Shown: positions 42,409-51,914 of the stretch, piece by piece | Position numbering within the stretch: the first letter of the stretch is position 1 | Layout of the letters: each line of letters starts with the position of its first letter | Source: Mycobacterium asiaticum DSM 44297 | GTDB taxonomy: Bacteria; Actinomycetota; Actinomycetes; Mycobacteriales; Mycobacteriaceae | NCBI RefSeq assembly: GCF_000613245.1 | Contig: NZ_HG964938.1 | Coordinates: 444,752 to 508,751, forward strand | DNA length: 64,000 nt | Reading direction: 5' to 3' | Notes under the pieces: generated by a model | What the model saw: the letters and a program-made list of their open reading frames with translations, nothing else | Told to the model about the DNA's origin: nothing | Database searches by the model: none | Made by a program: the position numbers and the translations under genes

Positions 42409-42423
42409 GGTGCCAATGGTATC
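42409..42423. promoter_or_regulatory. Second palindromic box, at the OYE start
   Basis: GGTGCC-AAT-GGTATC, 9 bases before and overlapping the likely ATG 42416. A TATATT at 42401-42406 lies immediately upstream as a -10 element, so a bound repressor would sit on the start of transcription. Confidence 0.5.
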
Positions 42424-43594
42424 GAAACTTGCATTCGCCCCTATGCGGCTCGGTCCTCTGACGTTGAAGAACCGCTTCATCAAGGCGGCGACATTCGAGG
42501 GTGTGATGCCTCGCGGACAGGTCACCGATGCACTGGTCGACTTCCACACTGAAGTAGCCCGCGGCGGAGCGGCCATGACCACCGTTGCCTACTGTGCGGT
42601 CTCCCCCGGCGGACGAGTGCACCGTGACACCGTTGTGCTCGACCGCAATCGGGTACCGCAGTTGCGCCGCTTGACCGATGCCGTTCATGCAGCGGGTGCA
42701 CATGTCTGCGCGCAGATCGGGCACGCCGGGCTGGTAGCCAACACGCTGTCGAACCAGACCGCGACCCTGGCGCCGTCCACCCGCCTCAGCGCCCCGGCCA
42801 TGGGTTTGGTCCGCGCTGCCACACCCGGTCAGCTCGAGGCGGTTGTCGACGACTTCGGAGCTGCCGCCCGCAATGCCGTCGAAGCCGGATTCGACGCGGT
42901 CGAAATCCACATGGGCCACGGTTACCTGCTCAGCTCCTTTTTTAGCCCGAGCCTGAACAAGCGGCGAGACAGCTACGGCGGCGACACCACTCGGCGCGCC
43001 GAGTTGGCGCGCCGGGTAGCCGAGCGGGTTCGGCGCACGGTCGGCCAGTCCGTTGCAGTCACCGCGAAGTTCAACATGGACGACGGGGTACGCCGTGGGT
43101 TCTGGCTCGCCGACAGCCTGCCCACCGCCGGCCTACTGCAATCCGACGGACACCTCGATGCGCTACAGCTGACCGGCGGGAGTTCGCTGCAGAATCCCAT
43201 GTACTACTTTCGAGGTGACGTTCCCCTCGACGAATTCATCGCCTCGCAGCCGCGCGCGGTCGGACTGGGCCTGCGTGTCATCGGTCGCCGCATGTTTCGT
43301 GCCTATCCATTCGAAGAAGCCTTCTTCCTCCCGCTTGCCCGGCAGTTCCGTGCGGCCCTGTCCATGCCGCTGATCCTGCTCGGCGGAATCAACCGGCTCG
43401 ACACCGTCGAAGGAGCGCTTGCCGAGGGTTTCGAATTCGTCGCAATGGCGCGGGCACTGCTGCGAGATCCCTATCTGGTCAACAATTTTCATCGGGGGGT
43501 GGCCAGCGACGGTCTGTGCATCCACTGCATGAAGTGCATGCCCACCGTATACACCGGAACGCATTGTGTTGTGCGCCAGCACAGCAGCATCTGA
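42416..43594 (+). CDS. Old-yellow-enzyme-like flavin oxidoreductase
   Basis: 392 residues, TIM barrel of the NADH:flavin oxidoreductase family: N-terminal KLAFAPMRLGPLTLKNRFIK, substrate/flavin motifs CAQIGHAG and EIHMGHGYLLSSFFSPSLNKRRD, and the FMN-binding phosphate loop in LGGINRLDTVEGALAEGFEFVAMARALLRDP. A C-terminal CIHCMKCMPT cysteine group resembles the Fe-S region of the larger 2,4-dienoyl-CoA reductase type. It could reduce activated double bonds or a nitro group. ATG at 42416 or GTG at 42410 is possible; the mRNA seems leaderless. Confidence 0.85.
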   Translation: MVSKLAFAPMRLGPLTLKNRFIKAATFEGVMPRGQVTDALVDFHTEVARGGAAMTTVAYCAVSPGGRVHRDTVVLDRNRVPQLRRLTDAVHAAGAHVCAQIGHAGLVANTLSNQTATLAPSTRLSAPAMGLVRAATPGQLEAVVDDFGAAARNAVEAGFDAVEIHMGHGYLLSSFFSPSLNKRRDSYGGDTTRRAELARRVAERVRRTVGQSVAVTAKFNMDDGVRRGFWLADSLPTAGLLQSDGHLDALQLTGGSSLQNPMYYFRGDVPLDEFIASQPRAVGLGLRVIGRRMFRAYPFEEAFFLPLARQFRAALSMPLILLGGINRLDTVEGALAEGFEFVAMARALLRDPYLVNNFHRGVASDGLCIHCMKCMPTVYTGTHCVVRQHSSI

Positions 43595-43617
43595 CCTCGC
43601 CGGCGCGGCCGAGCGCC

Positions 43618-43623
43618 TACGGT
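43618..43623 (+). promoter_or_regulatory. -10 element TACGGT for a leaderless start
   Basis: TACGGT fits TANNNT and ends 7 bases before the ATG at 43631, which has no Shine-Dalgarno. Confidence 0.45.
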
Positions 43624-43630
43624 GGTTACT

Positions 43631-44431
43631 ATGACTTCCCCCGCCCAGCCCGGCCGTCCCATTCGTATCGGTGTGCAGCTGCAACCACAGCACGCCCCCA
43701 ACTACGGCGACATCCGCGACGCCGTGCGTCGCTGCGAGGACATGGGCGTCGACGTCGCGTTCAACTGGGACCATTTCTTCCCGCTCTACGGTGATCCCGA
43801 TGGCGCGCACTTCGAGTGTTGGACGATGTTGGGGGCCTGGGCCGAACAAACCTCGCGCATTCAAATCGGCGCGTTGGTGACCTGCAATTCCTATCGCAAT
43901 CCAGAACTGTTGGCCGACATGGCTCGCACTGTGGACCACATCTGTGACGGCCGGCTCATCCTGGGCATCGGATCCGGCTGGAAGCAAAAAGACTACGACG
44001 AGTACGGCTACGAGTTCGGGACCGCCGGCAGCCGGCTGGACGACCTGGCCGAGGCGCTCCCCCGGATCACTTCGCGACTGGCCAAGCTCAACCCGGTCCC
44101 CACCCGCGACATCCCGGTGCTGATCGGTGGCGGCGGCGAACGCAAGACGCTGCGCCTGGTCGCCGAGCACGCCGACCTGTGGCACAGCTTCAGCTCGGCG
44201 GACGAGTATCCGGCGAAGTCGGAAGTCCTCGCCAAACACTGCGAGGCGGTGGGCCGGGATCCGGCCAGCATCGAACGGTCCGCGGGGGTCGGTGGCGGCA
44301 AAGAGCTGATCGCCAACGCCGAGGCGCTCACCGGTTTGGGCGTCACTTTGCTGACGGTCGGTTGCGACGGGCCGGACTACGACCTGACGGCCGCCGAAGC
44401 CCTCTGCAGGTGGCGAGACAGCTCCCGTTAA
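43631..44431 (+). CDS. F420-dependent luciferase-like oxidoreductase (Rv0044c-like)
   Basis: 266 residues, LLM fold. Motifs: IGVQLQPQHAPNYGDIRDAVRRCEDMG, DVAFNWDHFFPLYGD, RIQIGALVTCNSYRNPELLADMARTVDHICDGRLILGIGSGW and LIGGGGERKTLRLVAEHADLWH, all common to F420-dependent members. It would transfer hydride between F420 and an unknown substrate. ATG 43631 is preferred over the GTG at 43622. Confidence 0.88.
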   Translation: MTSPAQPGRPIRIGVQLQPQHAPNYGDIRDAVRRCEDMGVDVAFNWDHFFPLYGDPDGAHFECWTMLGAWAEQTSRIQIGALVTCNSYRNPELLADMARTVDHICDGRLILGIGSGWKQKDYDEYGYEFGTAGSRLDDLAEALPRITSRLAKLNPVPTRDIPVLIGGGGERKTLRLVAEHADLWHSFSSADEYPAKSEVLAKHCEAVGRDPASIERSAGVGGGKELIANAEALTGLGVTLLTVGCDGPDYDLTAAEALCRWRDSSR

Positions 44432-44530
44432 TCGGAGTTTCATCGGCAAAACGTCTCTACGTATCGCGCCGGTCATGAGAAACTTGCCCGCTAGGGGCGG
44501 TGGGCCGCCTGGAAGAGACTGCTAGGACCA

Positions 44531-45316
44531 ATGCCGAAGAAGTACGGAACCAAAGAGAAGGACCAGGTTGTCACCCACATCCTCAACCTGGTCCTGACTG
44601 GCAGGCTGCGCAGCGGCGACCGCGTCGACCGCAACGAGATCGCCCAGGGTCTGGGCATCAGCCGCGTGCCCATCCAGGAGGCACTGGTCCAGCTGGAACA
44701 CGACGGGATCATCTCGACGCGATACCACCGTGGCGCGTTCGTCGAGCGCTTCGACGAAGCCACCGTGCTGGAGCATCACGAACTGGACGGGCTGCTCAAC
44801 GGCATCGCGTCGGCGCGAGCGGCCGCCAACCCCACCCCGCGCATCCTGGGCGAACTGGACGCTTTGCTGCGGGCATTGCGGATTGCCAAGGAGCCCCGCA
44901 ATTTCGCCGAGATCGCCTGGGAGTACCGGCGGGTGGTCAACGACGAGTACGCAGGCCCGCGACTGCACGCCACCATCCGCGCGTCGCAGAACCTGATCCC
45001 GCGTGTGTTCTTCATGACCTACCAGCACGGCCGCGACGACATGTTGCCGTTCTACGAAAATGAGAACGACGCGATGCACCGGCGGGACCCGGAAGCCGCC
45101 CGGGCCGCCTGCGTCGGCCGCTCCGAGCTGATGGCCAAGACCATGATCGCCGAGCTGTGCCGGCGCGGGGTCTTCGTGCCGCGGGACCACCTGGAAACCT
45201 CCCCGCCCGTCGTGTTCACCGACCACGGCAAAGTCGTGGAGTCCGGAGCTTCCGAGCAGATCCTCGATGGTGTGGCGGCCGAAAGGTTGCGGCGGACTCC
45301 CTCCCAGGCGCTTTGA
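44531..45316 (+). CDS. GntR/FadR-family regulator (Rv0043c-like)
   Basis: 261 residues. GntR winged helix: TKEKDQVVTHILNLVLTGRLRSGDRVDRNEIAQGLGISRVPIQEALVQLEHDGII (residues 7-61), followed by an all-helical FCD ligand domain with the usual histidines in FDEATVLEHHELDG. AGGA precedes ATG 44531. The next regulator, a MarR, begins 79 bases after its stop. Confidence 0.87.
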   Translation: MPKKYGTKEKDQVVTHILNLVLTGRLRSGDRVDRNEIAQGLGISRVPIQEALVQLEHDGIISTRYHRGAFVERFDEATVLEHHELDGLLNGIASARAAANPTPRILGELDALLRALRIAKEPRNFAEIAWEYRRVVNDEYAGPRLHATIRASQNLIPRVFFMTYQHGRDDMLPFYENENDAMHRRDPEAARAACVGRSELMAKTMIAELCRRGVFVPRDHLETSPPVVFTDHGKVVESGASEQILDGVAAERLRRTPSQAL

Positions 45317-45395
45317 CCCGGCTTTTTCCCCGGCGGGCACGCCCGCGCGACACGGTGTCTCCGCCCACCGGCGTGTCGGGATAGACTGCCGGTTT

Positions 45396-45899
45396 ATGGC
45401 GGACAGCGAACCCACGGCTCCGGAGGTGACGGAGCTCGCTGAGGGACTGCACCGCTCACTGTCCAAGCTGTTTGCGATTCTGCGCCGCGGCGACCCGAAC
45501 AACGTGGTAGCCGGCGAATTGACGCTGGCACAGTTGTCGATTCTCATCACTCTGCTTGATCGGGGGCCAATCAGGATGACCGATCTCGCCGCGCACGAAC
45601 GGGTGCGGACACCAACCACCACCGTGGCGATCCGCCGGCTGGAGAAGATCGGTCTGGTGAAGCGCTCCCGCGACCCGTCCGACCTACGCGCGGTCCTGGT
45701 CGACATCACCCCGCAGGGGCGGGCGGTGCACAACGAGTCGCTGGCCAACCGGCACGCCGCCCTGGCCGCAATGCTCAGCAAGCTGCCCGAGTCGGACCAG
45801 GAAACGCTGATGAAAGCGTTGCCGCCGCTGGACCGGCTGGCCAGCAGCGAACCGGCCGGGCAGCCCGCCGGCTCCGCTGAGTGCCCTGAAAGTGTTTGA
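45396..45899 (+). CDS. MarR-family regulator (Rv0042c-like)
   Basis: 167 residues: ELTLAQLSILITLLDRGPIRMTDLAAHERVRTPTTTVAIRRLEKIGLV with the wing RDPSDLRAVLVDITPQGR. ATG at 45396 is probably leaderless (TAGACT at 45382-45387 as -10). The long upstream frame to 45267 overlaps the GntR gene. It precedes an SDR gene by 29 bases. Confidence 0.87.
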   Translation: MADSEPTAPEVTELAEGLHRSLSKLFAILRRGDPNNVVAGELTLAQLSILITLLDRGPIRMTDLAAHERVRTPTTTVAIRRLEKIGLVKRSRDPSDLRAVLVDITPQGRAVHNESLANRHAALAAMLSKLPESDQETLMKALPPLDRLASSEPAGQPAGSAECPESV

Positions 45900-45928
45900 C
45901 TTCAACAAGTTCGGTAACTGCTGAACTC

Positions 45929-46594
45929 ATGCCCACCGCACTTATCACCGGCGCGAGCGGCGGCATCGGCGCCGCCATCGCCACGGCGCTGGCCCCCACG
46001 CACACGTTGTTGCTGGCCGGCCGGCCATCTAGGCGCCTGGACGCCGTCGCAGAGCAGCTCGGCGCCACCACGTTCCCGCTGGACCTGACCGATACCGACT
46101 CCATCGAATCCAGCTGCGAAGTCATCGACGAACTCGACGTGCTGGTGCACAACGCGGGGGTCTCCGTCCCCGGCCGGGTCGCCGAGTCTCACGTCGACGA
46201 GTGGCGCGCTACCTTCGCTGTCAATGTCATTGGCGCCGTAGCCCTTACGCTGACGCTGCTGCCGGCGCTGCGGCAGGCGCGTGGCCACGTGGTTTTCATC
46301 AACTCCGGCTCCGGACGCAACGTGTCACCGGGCATGGCCTCCTACTCGGCCAGCAAGTTCGCGTTGCGCGCCTTCGCCGATTCACTGCGCCAGGACGAGC
46401 CCGCACTGCTGGTGACCTCGCTGCACCCGGGCCGGGTGGACACCGATATGCAGCGCGAGCTGGTCGCCTACGAGGGCGGCGAGTACGACCCGGGCAAGTT
46501 TCTGCGGCCTGAGACCGTCGCCGAAGTCGTCGCCCAGGTGGTGGCCACCCCGCCGGACGGTCACGTCCACGAAGTGGTGATCCGGCCACGGTAG
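45929..46594 (+). CDS. SDR-family oxidoreductase
   Basis: 221 residues: TALITGASGGIGAAIATAL (3-21), VHNAGVSVPG, and the active site VFINSGSGRNVSPGMASYSASKFAL. A short SDR with an NADP-type arginine after the first strand (AGRPSRRLD). It lies between the Rv0042c homologue and leuS, where M. tuberculosis has no gene, so it is a lineage-specific insertion. It converges on leuS with only 13 bases between. Confidence 0.86.
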   Translation: MPTALITGASGGIGAAIATALAPTHTLLLAGRPSRRLDAVAEQLGATTFPLDLTDTDSIESSCEVIDELDVLVHNAGVSVPGRVAESHVDEWRATFAVNVIGAVALTLTLLPALRQARGHVVFINSGSGRNVSPGMASYSASKFALRAFADSLRQDEPALLVTSLHPGRVDTDMQRELVAYEGGEYDPGKFLRPETVAEVVAQVVATPPDGHVHEVVIRPR

Positions 46595-46607
46595 GTAACC
46601 GGGTAGA

Positions 46608-49484
46608 TCACACGACCAGGTTGACCATCCGGCCGGGAACCACGATCACCTTGCGCGGGGACGCGCCCGCCAGGAACGCCAGCACCTTCTCGTCGGCCAG
46701 AGCCGCGGCCTGCACCGCAGCGGTGTCCGAATCCGCGGCCACCACCACCCGGCCGCGCACCTTGCCGTTCACCTGGACGGGATACTCGACCGTGTCGTCC
46801 ACCAGATAGGCCGGGTCGGCCACCGGAAACGGCCCGTGCGCCAACGGTTTCGAGTGACCCAACCGCGACCACAGCTCTTCGGCCAGGTGTGGAGCCAGCG
46901 GCGCCAGCATCAGCACCAGCGGTTCGACCGCCGCACGGGGGACGTCGTCGCGGTGCTGCTTGGTGAGGTGGTTGGTGTACTCGATGAGTTTGGCCGCCGC
47001 GGTGTTGTTCCGCAGCGCCGCATAGTCTTCGGACACTCCGGCCACCGTCCGGTGCAAGATCCGCAGCGTGTCGGTCTCCAGCTCGCGATCAACCACCCGG
47101 GTCTGACCGGTTTCCTCGTCGATCACCAGCCGCCACGCTCGCTGCAGAAAGCGTTGTGCGCCAACGACATCCTTGGTGGCCCATGGCCGTGACGCCTCCA
47201 GCGGGCCCATCGACATCTCGTAGACCCGCAGTGTATCCGCGCCGTAAGCGTCACAGATCTCGTCAGGGGAGATCGAATTCTTCAGGCTCTTACCGATTTT
47301 GCCGAACTCCTGGAAGACTTCGACCTCGCCGTCGGGACCTGGGTAGACGAACTTCCCGTCGCGCTCGATCACCTCCTCGGCGGGCACGTAAGAACCGCGG
47401 GCGTCGGTGTAGGCGAACGCCTGGATGTAACCCTGGTTGACCAGGCGGCGGAACGGTTCCCGGGAACTGACGTGACCAAGGTCGTAGAGCACTTTGTGCC
47501 AGAACCGCGCGTACAGCAGGTGCAGCACCGCGTGTTCGGCACCACCGACGTACAGGTCGACGCCACCGGGGTCTTGGGGACCGTGCTCGGCGGGCCGGGG
47601 ACCCATCCAGTAGGCCTCGTTTTCCTTCGCGCAGAACCGCTCCGAGTTGTGTGGGTCGGTGTAGCGCAGCTCGTACCAGGAGCTGCCGGCCCACTGCGGC
47701 ATCACGTTGGTGTCGCGGGTATATGGCTTCAACCCGTCGCCGAGGTCCAGCTCCACATGCACCCATTCGGAGGCCTTGGCCAACGGCGGCGACGGCTCGC
47801 TGTCCGCGTCGTCGGGGTCGAACAGCACCGGCGAATAGTCGATCACGTCCGGCAGTTCGACAGGCAGGGCTGCCTCGTCGAGCGGATGGGCCCGGCCCTC
47901 GCTGTCGTAGACGATCGGAAACGGCTCGCCCCAATACCGCTGCCGCGCGAAAAGCCAGTCCCTGAGCTTGAATTGGACCCGGGCCTCGCCCCTGCCCTCG
48001 GACTGCAGCCGGGCGGTGATGGCTTCCTTGGCCGCCGCCACATCCATGCCGTCCAGGAAGCCCGAGTTGACCAGCACGCCGTCACCGGCGTAGGCCGACT
48101 CCGAAATATCACCGCCGGCAATGACTTCCACGACCGGAAGGCCGAACTGGCGGGCGAAGTCCCAGTCCCGCTGGTCGTGGCCGGGCACGGCCATGATCGC
48201 TCCGGTGCCGTAACCCGCCAGCACATAGTCGGCGATGAAGATGGGCACCGGTTCACCATTGGCCGGGTTGGTGGCATAACTGCCCAGGAACACGCCGGTC
48301 TTCTCCCGGCTCTCCTGGCGCTCGAGGTCGGACTTGGCCGCGATGGCGCGTCGGTAGGTGGCCACCGCCTCCGCGGGTGTCGCGGCGCCGTACGTCCAGG
48401 ACACCTCGACGCCGTCGGGCCAGCCGTCAGCCACCAGCTCGTCCACCAGCTCGTGCTCGGGAGCCAGCACCAGATAGGTGGCGCCGAACAACGTGTCGGG
48501 CCGGGTGGTGAACACCTCGATGTCCGCACCCGACCCGTCGGCCTTGGTGGCCGAGAACAGCGCCGAGGCGCCGGTCGAACGCCCGATCCAGTTGCGCTGC
48601 ATGGTCTTGACCTTCTCCGGCCAGTCCAGCAGGTCGAGGTCATCGAGCAAGCGGTCGGCATAGGCGGTGATCCGCATCATCCATTGCCGCAACCGTTTCC
48701 GGAACACCGGGAAGTTGCCGCGGTCACTGCGCCCGTCGGAGGTGACCTCTTCGTTGGCGAGCACCGTGCCCAGACCTGGGCACCAGTTCACCATCGAATC
48801 CGAGCGGTAGACCAGCCTGAAGCTGTCGATCACGTCCGACCGCTCCCCCGCCGACAACGTCGCCCAGTCCCGCCCGTCGTCCAGACGCCGGGCACCGGAA
48901 TCCAGTTCGGCGATCAACTCCGCGATGGGACGGGCCTTGTCGGCTGCCGTGTCGAACCAGGCGTTGTAGATCTGCAGGAAGATCCACTGCGTCCACTTGT
49001 AGAACTCGACGTCGGTGGTCGAGAAACTGCGGCGGCTGTCGTGCCCAAGCCCCAGCCGGCCCAACTGCCGACGGAAATTGACGATGTTGGCTTCGGTTCT
49101 GGTACGCGGGTGGGTGCCGGTTTGCACCGCATACTGCTCGGCGGGCAGGCCGAAGGCGTCGAAGCCCAACGCGTGCAGAACGTTCCGGCCCTGCATTCGG
49201 AAGTATCGGGCGTAGACGTCGGTGGCGATGTAGCCCAGCGGGTGGCCGACGTGCAGGCCCTCCCCCGACGGGTAGGGGAACATGTCCTGCACGAACAGCT
49301 TGTCCTCGGGAACCGCCGAACCGTCGGTGGGCGCCAGCGAGCCGACCGGGTTGGGCACGTGGAACGTCCCCAGCCGGGCCCAGGTGTCCTGCCACTTGCT
49401 TTCCACATCGGCGGCGAGCTCGGCCGTATAGCGGTATCGCGGCGCGTCGGAGTCCGCGTCCTGCACGGTCGGCGATTCGGTCAC
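46608..49484 (-). CDS. leuS: Leucyl-tRNA synthetase
   Basis: 958 residues, class I aminoacyl-tRNA synthetase. HIGH-type motif HVGH (residues 78-81, in PYPSGEGLHVGHPLG), KMSKS-type motif KIGKS (about 727-731), a CP1 editing domain between, and the leucine-specific C-terminal domain. It charges tRNA-Leu. GTG at 49484 begins VTESPTVQD, where M. tuberculosis LeuS begins MTESPT. The frame is open further to 49538. Divergent from mtc28. Confidence 0.97.
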   Translation of the reverse strand: MTESPTVQDADSDAPRYRYTAELAADVESKWQDTWARLGTFHVPNPVGSLAPTDGSAVPEDKLFVQDMFPYPSGEGLHVGHPLGYIATDVYARYFRMQGRNVLHALGFDAFGLPAEQYAVQTGTHPRTRTEANIVNFRRQLGRLGLGHDSRRSFSTTDVEFYKWTQWIFLQIYNAWFDTAADKARPIAELIAELDSGARRLDDGRDWATLSAGERSDVIDSFRLVYRSDSMVNWCPGLGTVLANEEVTSDGRSDRGNFPVFRKRLRQWMMRITAYADRLLDDLDLLDWPEKVKTMQRNWIGRSTGASALFSATKADGSGADIEVFTTRPDTLFGATYLVLAPEHELVDELVADGWPDGVEVSWTYGAATPAEAVATYRRAIAAKSDLERQESREKTGVFLGSYATNPANGEPVPIFIADYVLAGYGTGAIMAVPGHDQRDWDFARQFGLPVVEVIAGGDISESAYAGDGVLVNSGFLDGMDVAAAKEAITARLQSEGRGEARVQFKLRDWLFARQRYWGEPFPIVYDSEGRAHPLDEAALPVELPDVIDYSPVLFDPDDADSEPSPPLAKASEWVHVELDLGDGLKPYTRDTNVMPQWAGSSWYELRYTDPHNSERFCAKENEAYWMGPRPAEHGPQDPGGVDLYVGGAEHAVLHLLYARFWHKVLYDLGHVSSREPFRRLVNQGYIQAFAYTDARGSYVPAEEVIERDGKFVYPGPDGEVEVFQEFGKIGKSLKNSISPDEICDAYGADTLRVYEMSMGPLEASRPWATKDVVGAQRFLQRAWRLVIDEETGQTRVVDRELETDTLRILHRTVAGVSEDYAALRNNTAAAKLIEYTNHLTKQHRDDVPRAAVEPLVLMLAPLAPHLAEELWSRLGHSKPLAHGPFPVADPAYLVDDTVEYPVQVNGKVRGRVVVAADSDTAAVQAAALADEKVLAFLAGASPRKVIVVPGRMVNLVV

Positions 49485-49690
49485 GCCCAACAGGGTAAAG
49501 GGCAGGCCCCAACCCGCCGTCCCCGCTCCGGCGGCCACAGCTTGATATCGGTTCCATTGCGCACCGGTCAGAGGTTCATCCCAGCTCGATTTCGAGCGTG
49601 GTAGGCACCCTGAGCAGTGGTTACATTCAGCCTCGAGGTGGGCTTCAACGACAACCAGCGCCCCGAGTTATTCCGGAGGGACCGACCGAG

Positions 49691-50773
49691 ATGATTCAGA
49701 TCGCGCGCACCTGGCGAACACTCGCCGGTGGCATGGCCGCCGGCGCCGTCGGCCTCGTGATGATTGCCGGCGGAACCGCATCCGCGGAACCCCTGGTCCC
49801 ACAGCCGGCCGTGCCCGGCCCGGTTCCCATGCAGCCGGCCACCATCCCCGGCCAGAGCTCCACGGTGTTTCCCGGCGGTGCCAACAGCAACCGGATCGCT
49901 CCCCTACCGGTGCAGGCGCCGGCGCCCCTGCAGGCTCCCGCTGCGCCGATTCCGGCCCCGGTGCAGGCCCCCGTGCAGGCCCCGGTGCAGGCCGCTGCCC
50001 CGGCCGCGGCAGCGCCCACGCCCCCGGCGGCGACCCCAGCCGTCACCGGCACCCTGCGCGAGTACCTGGAAAGCAAAGGGGTCAAGCTCGAGGCGCAGCG
50101 GCCGCTGAACTTCAAGGCGCTCGAGATCACGCTGCCGGTGCCGTCCCGCTGGACGCAGGTACCGGACCCGAATGTGCCGGACGCGTTCGTAGTGATCGCC
50201 GACCGCGTCGGCGGCAATAGCGTGTACACCTCGAACGCGCAGGTGGTGGTGTACAAGCTGGTCGGTGACTTCGACCCGGCAGAGGCGATCACGCACGGGT
50301 TCGTCGACAGCCAGCGGCTGCTCGCCTGGCAGACGACCAATGCGTCACTGACCAACCTTGGCACCTTCCCGTCGTCGGTCATCGAAGGCACCTACCGGGA
50401 AAACGACATGACGCTCAACACCTCGCGGCGTCACGTGCTGGCCAGCTCCGGAAACGACAAGTACCTGGTGTCCCTGTCGGTGACGACGGCGGCAAGCCAG
50501 GCCGTCAGCGACGCGCCGGCCACCGACGCCATCGTCAACGGCTTCCGGGTGACGGCCCCCGGCGCCGCCGGTCAGCCGGCCCCCCAGGCACCGGCGCCTG
50601 CGCCGCCCGCCCGTCCCGCGGCACCCCCGGCACCGCAGGCACCGGCGCCCCAGACGGTCCACCCGGCGCCGCTGGGAGTTCCCGGCCAACCCGCGCTCGG
50701 CGGTCCGGCTCCCAGCGCGGTGACACCGGCGCTGCCGCCGCTAATGCCGCTGACACCGGTCGCAGCGCGCTAG
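49691..50773 (+). CDS. mtc28: Secreted proline-rich protein Mtc28-like (Rv0040c)
   Basis: 360 residues: signal peptide MIQIARTWRTLAGGMAAGAVGL...TASA (cleavage near residue 33, after ASA), a proline/alanine-rich linker with repeats of VQAPVQAP, a globular LpqN/LpqT-like domain (GTLREYLESKGVKLEAQR to about residue 300), and another proline-rich tail. Homologues are secreted proline-rich antigens. GGAGGG 10 bases before ATG 49691 fixes the start. The membrane protein at 50829 follows by 55 bases. Confidence 0.9.
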   Translation: MIQIARTWRTLAGGMAAGAVGLVMIAGGTASAEPLVPQPAVPGPVPMQPATIPGQSSTVFPGGANSNRIAPLPVQAPAPLQAPAAPIPAPVQAPVQAPVQAAAPAAAAPTPPAATPAVTGTLREYLESKGVKLEAQRPLNFKALEITLPVPSRWTQVPDPNVPDAFVVIADRVGGNSVYTSNAQVVVYKLVGDFDPAEAITHGFVDSQRLLAWQTTNASLTNLGTFPSSVIEGTYRENDMTLNTSRRHVLASSGNDKYLVSLSVTTAASQAVSDAPATDAIVNGFRVTAPGAAGQPAPQAPAPAPPARPAAPPAPQAPAPQTVHPAPLGVPGQPALGGPAPSAVTPALPPLMPLTPVAAR

Positions 50774-50828
50774 CGCAACGGCGAAGCCCCGGCACGCACA
50801 AACTTCGGCGGGCTCGTATTGTGAGCCC

Positions 50829-51176
50829 ATGCTTATCGCGGGCTTGGTGTGCGTATGTGCGGCCATAGCTTCGGCCGCGTTCGGGATCTGGTCACTTTCG
50901 CAGGCGCCCGCCTCCGAGCCCACCCAGCTGGCGCTGCGGTCGATGGCGCCTACCCAGCTAGCGGCCGCGGTGATGCTGGCGGCCGGGGGAGTGGTGGCGC
51001 TGGCGGCGTCGGCGCAGACGGCGCTGGTGGTGGTCATCGTCTGCGTCGCCGGCGCGCTCGGCACGCTGGCCACCGGCTCGTTGCAGAGCGCGCGGTTCGC
51101 GTTGCGCCGGGAAGCGGCCGCCCAGCCGGCCGGTTGCGCCGGCAGCTGCGGCGTCTGCACGCTGTCCTGCGAGTAG
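50829..51176 (+). CDS. Small membrane protein (Rv0039c-like)
   Basis: 115 residues, three hydrophobic segments (LIAGLVCVCAAIASAAFGIW, AAVMLAAGGVVALAAS and ALVVVIVCVAGALGTLATG). Ends with four cysteines, in CAGSCGVCTLSC. Size and position equal Rv0039c. TATTGT at 50817-50822 lies 6 bases before the ATG, so the mRNA is probably leaderless. Function unknown. Confidence 0.82.
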   Translation: MLIAGLVCVCAAIASAAFGIWSLSQAPASEPTQLALRSMAPTQLAAAVMLAAGGVVALAASAQTALVVVIVCVAGALGTLATGSLQSARFALRREAAAQPAGCAGSCGVCTLSCE

Positions 51177-51180
51177 TCGA

Positions 51181-51786
51181 CTAGTTGCGGCTGACGTCGA
51201 TCGGATGCGTCGCCAGCAACGACAGCGGTAGCGGCTGGCGGCGCAGCACCTGACCCCACAGGTCCGCGCGGGGCGGCACTAGCACGTCAGAGGGCAACGC
51301 CGACAACACAATCCAGTCGTCGCGTTCGATCTCACCCTCGAGCTGACCGATGGTCCAGCCGGAGTACCCCGCGAAAATCCGCACTCCTTCGACGGCCGGG
51401 GCGATCACATCGGGGTCCGCATCGAGGTCCACCATCACCATGCGGCCCGCCACGTGGCGTAATCCTGGAACACCGTCGGGTTCGGCACCCACCCGCAGCA
51501 CCGCGAGGCACAATGCGGCATCCCGCTTGACCGGCCCGCCGATGAACATCGTCTTGGGCTTGGCCGCGATCTTCGCCCACTGCGGCAACACGTTGTAGAC
51601 CGCTGTTTCGCTGGGCCGGTTCAGCACCACCCCCAGGGTGCCGCCCTCGTTGTGTTCGACGATGTAGATGACGCTGCGCCGAAACGTCGGTTCCAGCAAA
51701 TCGGTGTTGGCAAGCAGCAACGTGCCGGCCCGCACCCGCTGTGCGGGAGGGGCGAAATTGTCGTCGGGATCTTCCTGCGGCGCCAC
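51181..51786 (-). CDS. YqgE/AlgH-family protein (Rv0038-like)
   Basis: 201 residues of the UPF0301/AlgH family: RAGTLLLANTDLLEPTFRRSVIYIVEHN, LGVVLNRPSETAVYNVLPQW, FIGGPVKRDAALCLAV and FAGYSGWTIGQLEGE. The family is widespread and probably regulatory, with no confirmed reaction. GTG at 51786 (or 51792) fits the Rv0038 length. Divergent from the MFS gene and convergent with 50829. Confidence 0.92.
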   Translation of the reverse strand: MAPQEDPDDNFAPPAQRVRAGTLLLANTDLLEPTFRRSVIYIVEHNEGGTLGVVLNRPSETAVYNVLPQWAKIAAKPKTMFIGGPVKRDAALCLAVLRVGAEPDGVPGLRHVAGRMVMVDLDADPDVIAPAVEGVRIFAGYSGWTIGQLEGEIERDDWIVLSALPSDVLVPPRADLWGQVLRRQPLPLSLLATHPIDVSRN

Positions 51787-51914
51787 TAACACATCATCGC
51801 ACCCGCGCCGTGGAGGTCGGCGCAAACAGCCGCGGTCGGCGGGGATTTGTACTGTGATTGAGACGGCGCAGAGCCGATCCAGCCTTGCCTGTGCCGATCG
51901 TGGAAGTGGGTTTA

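Noticed and set aside
47472..49604. 710-codon open frame on the plus strand opposite leuS
   Set aside because: The leuS gene is clear and conserved over the whole length; this frame has no motif and reflects the GC-rich third positions.
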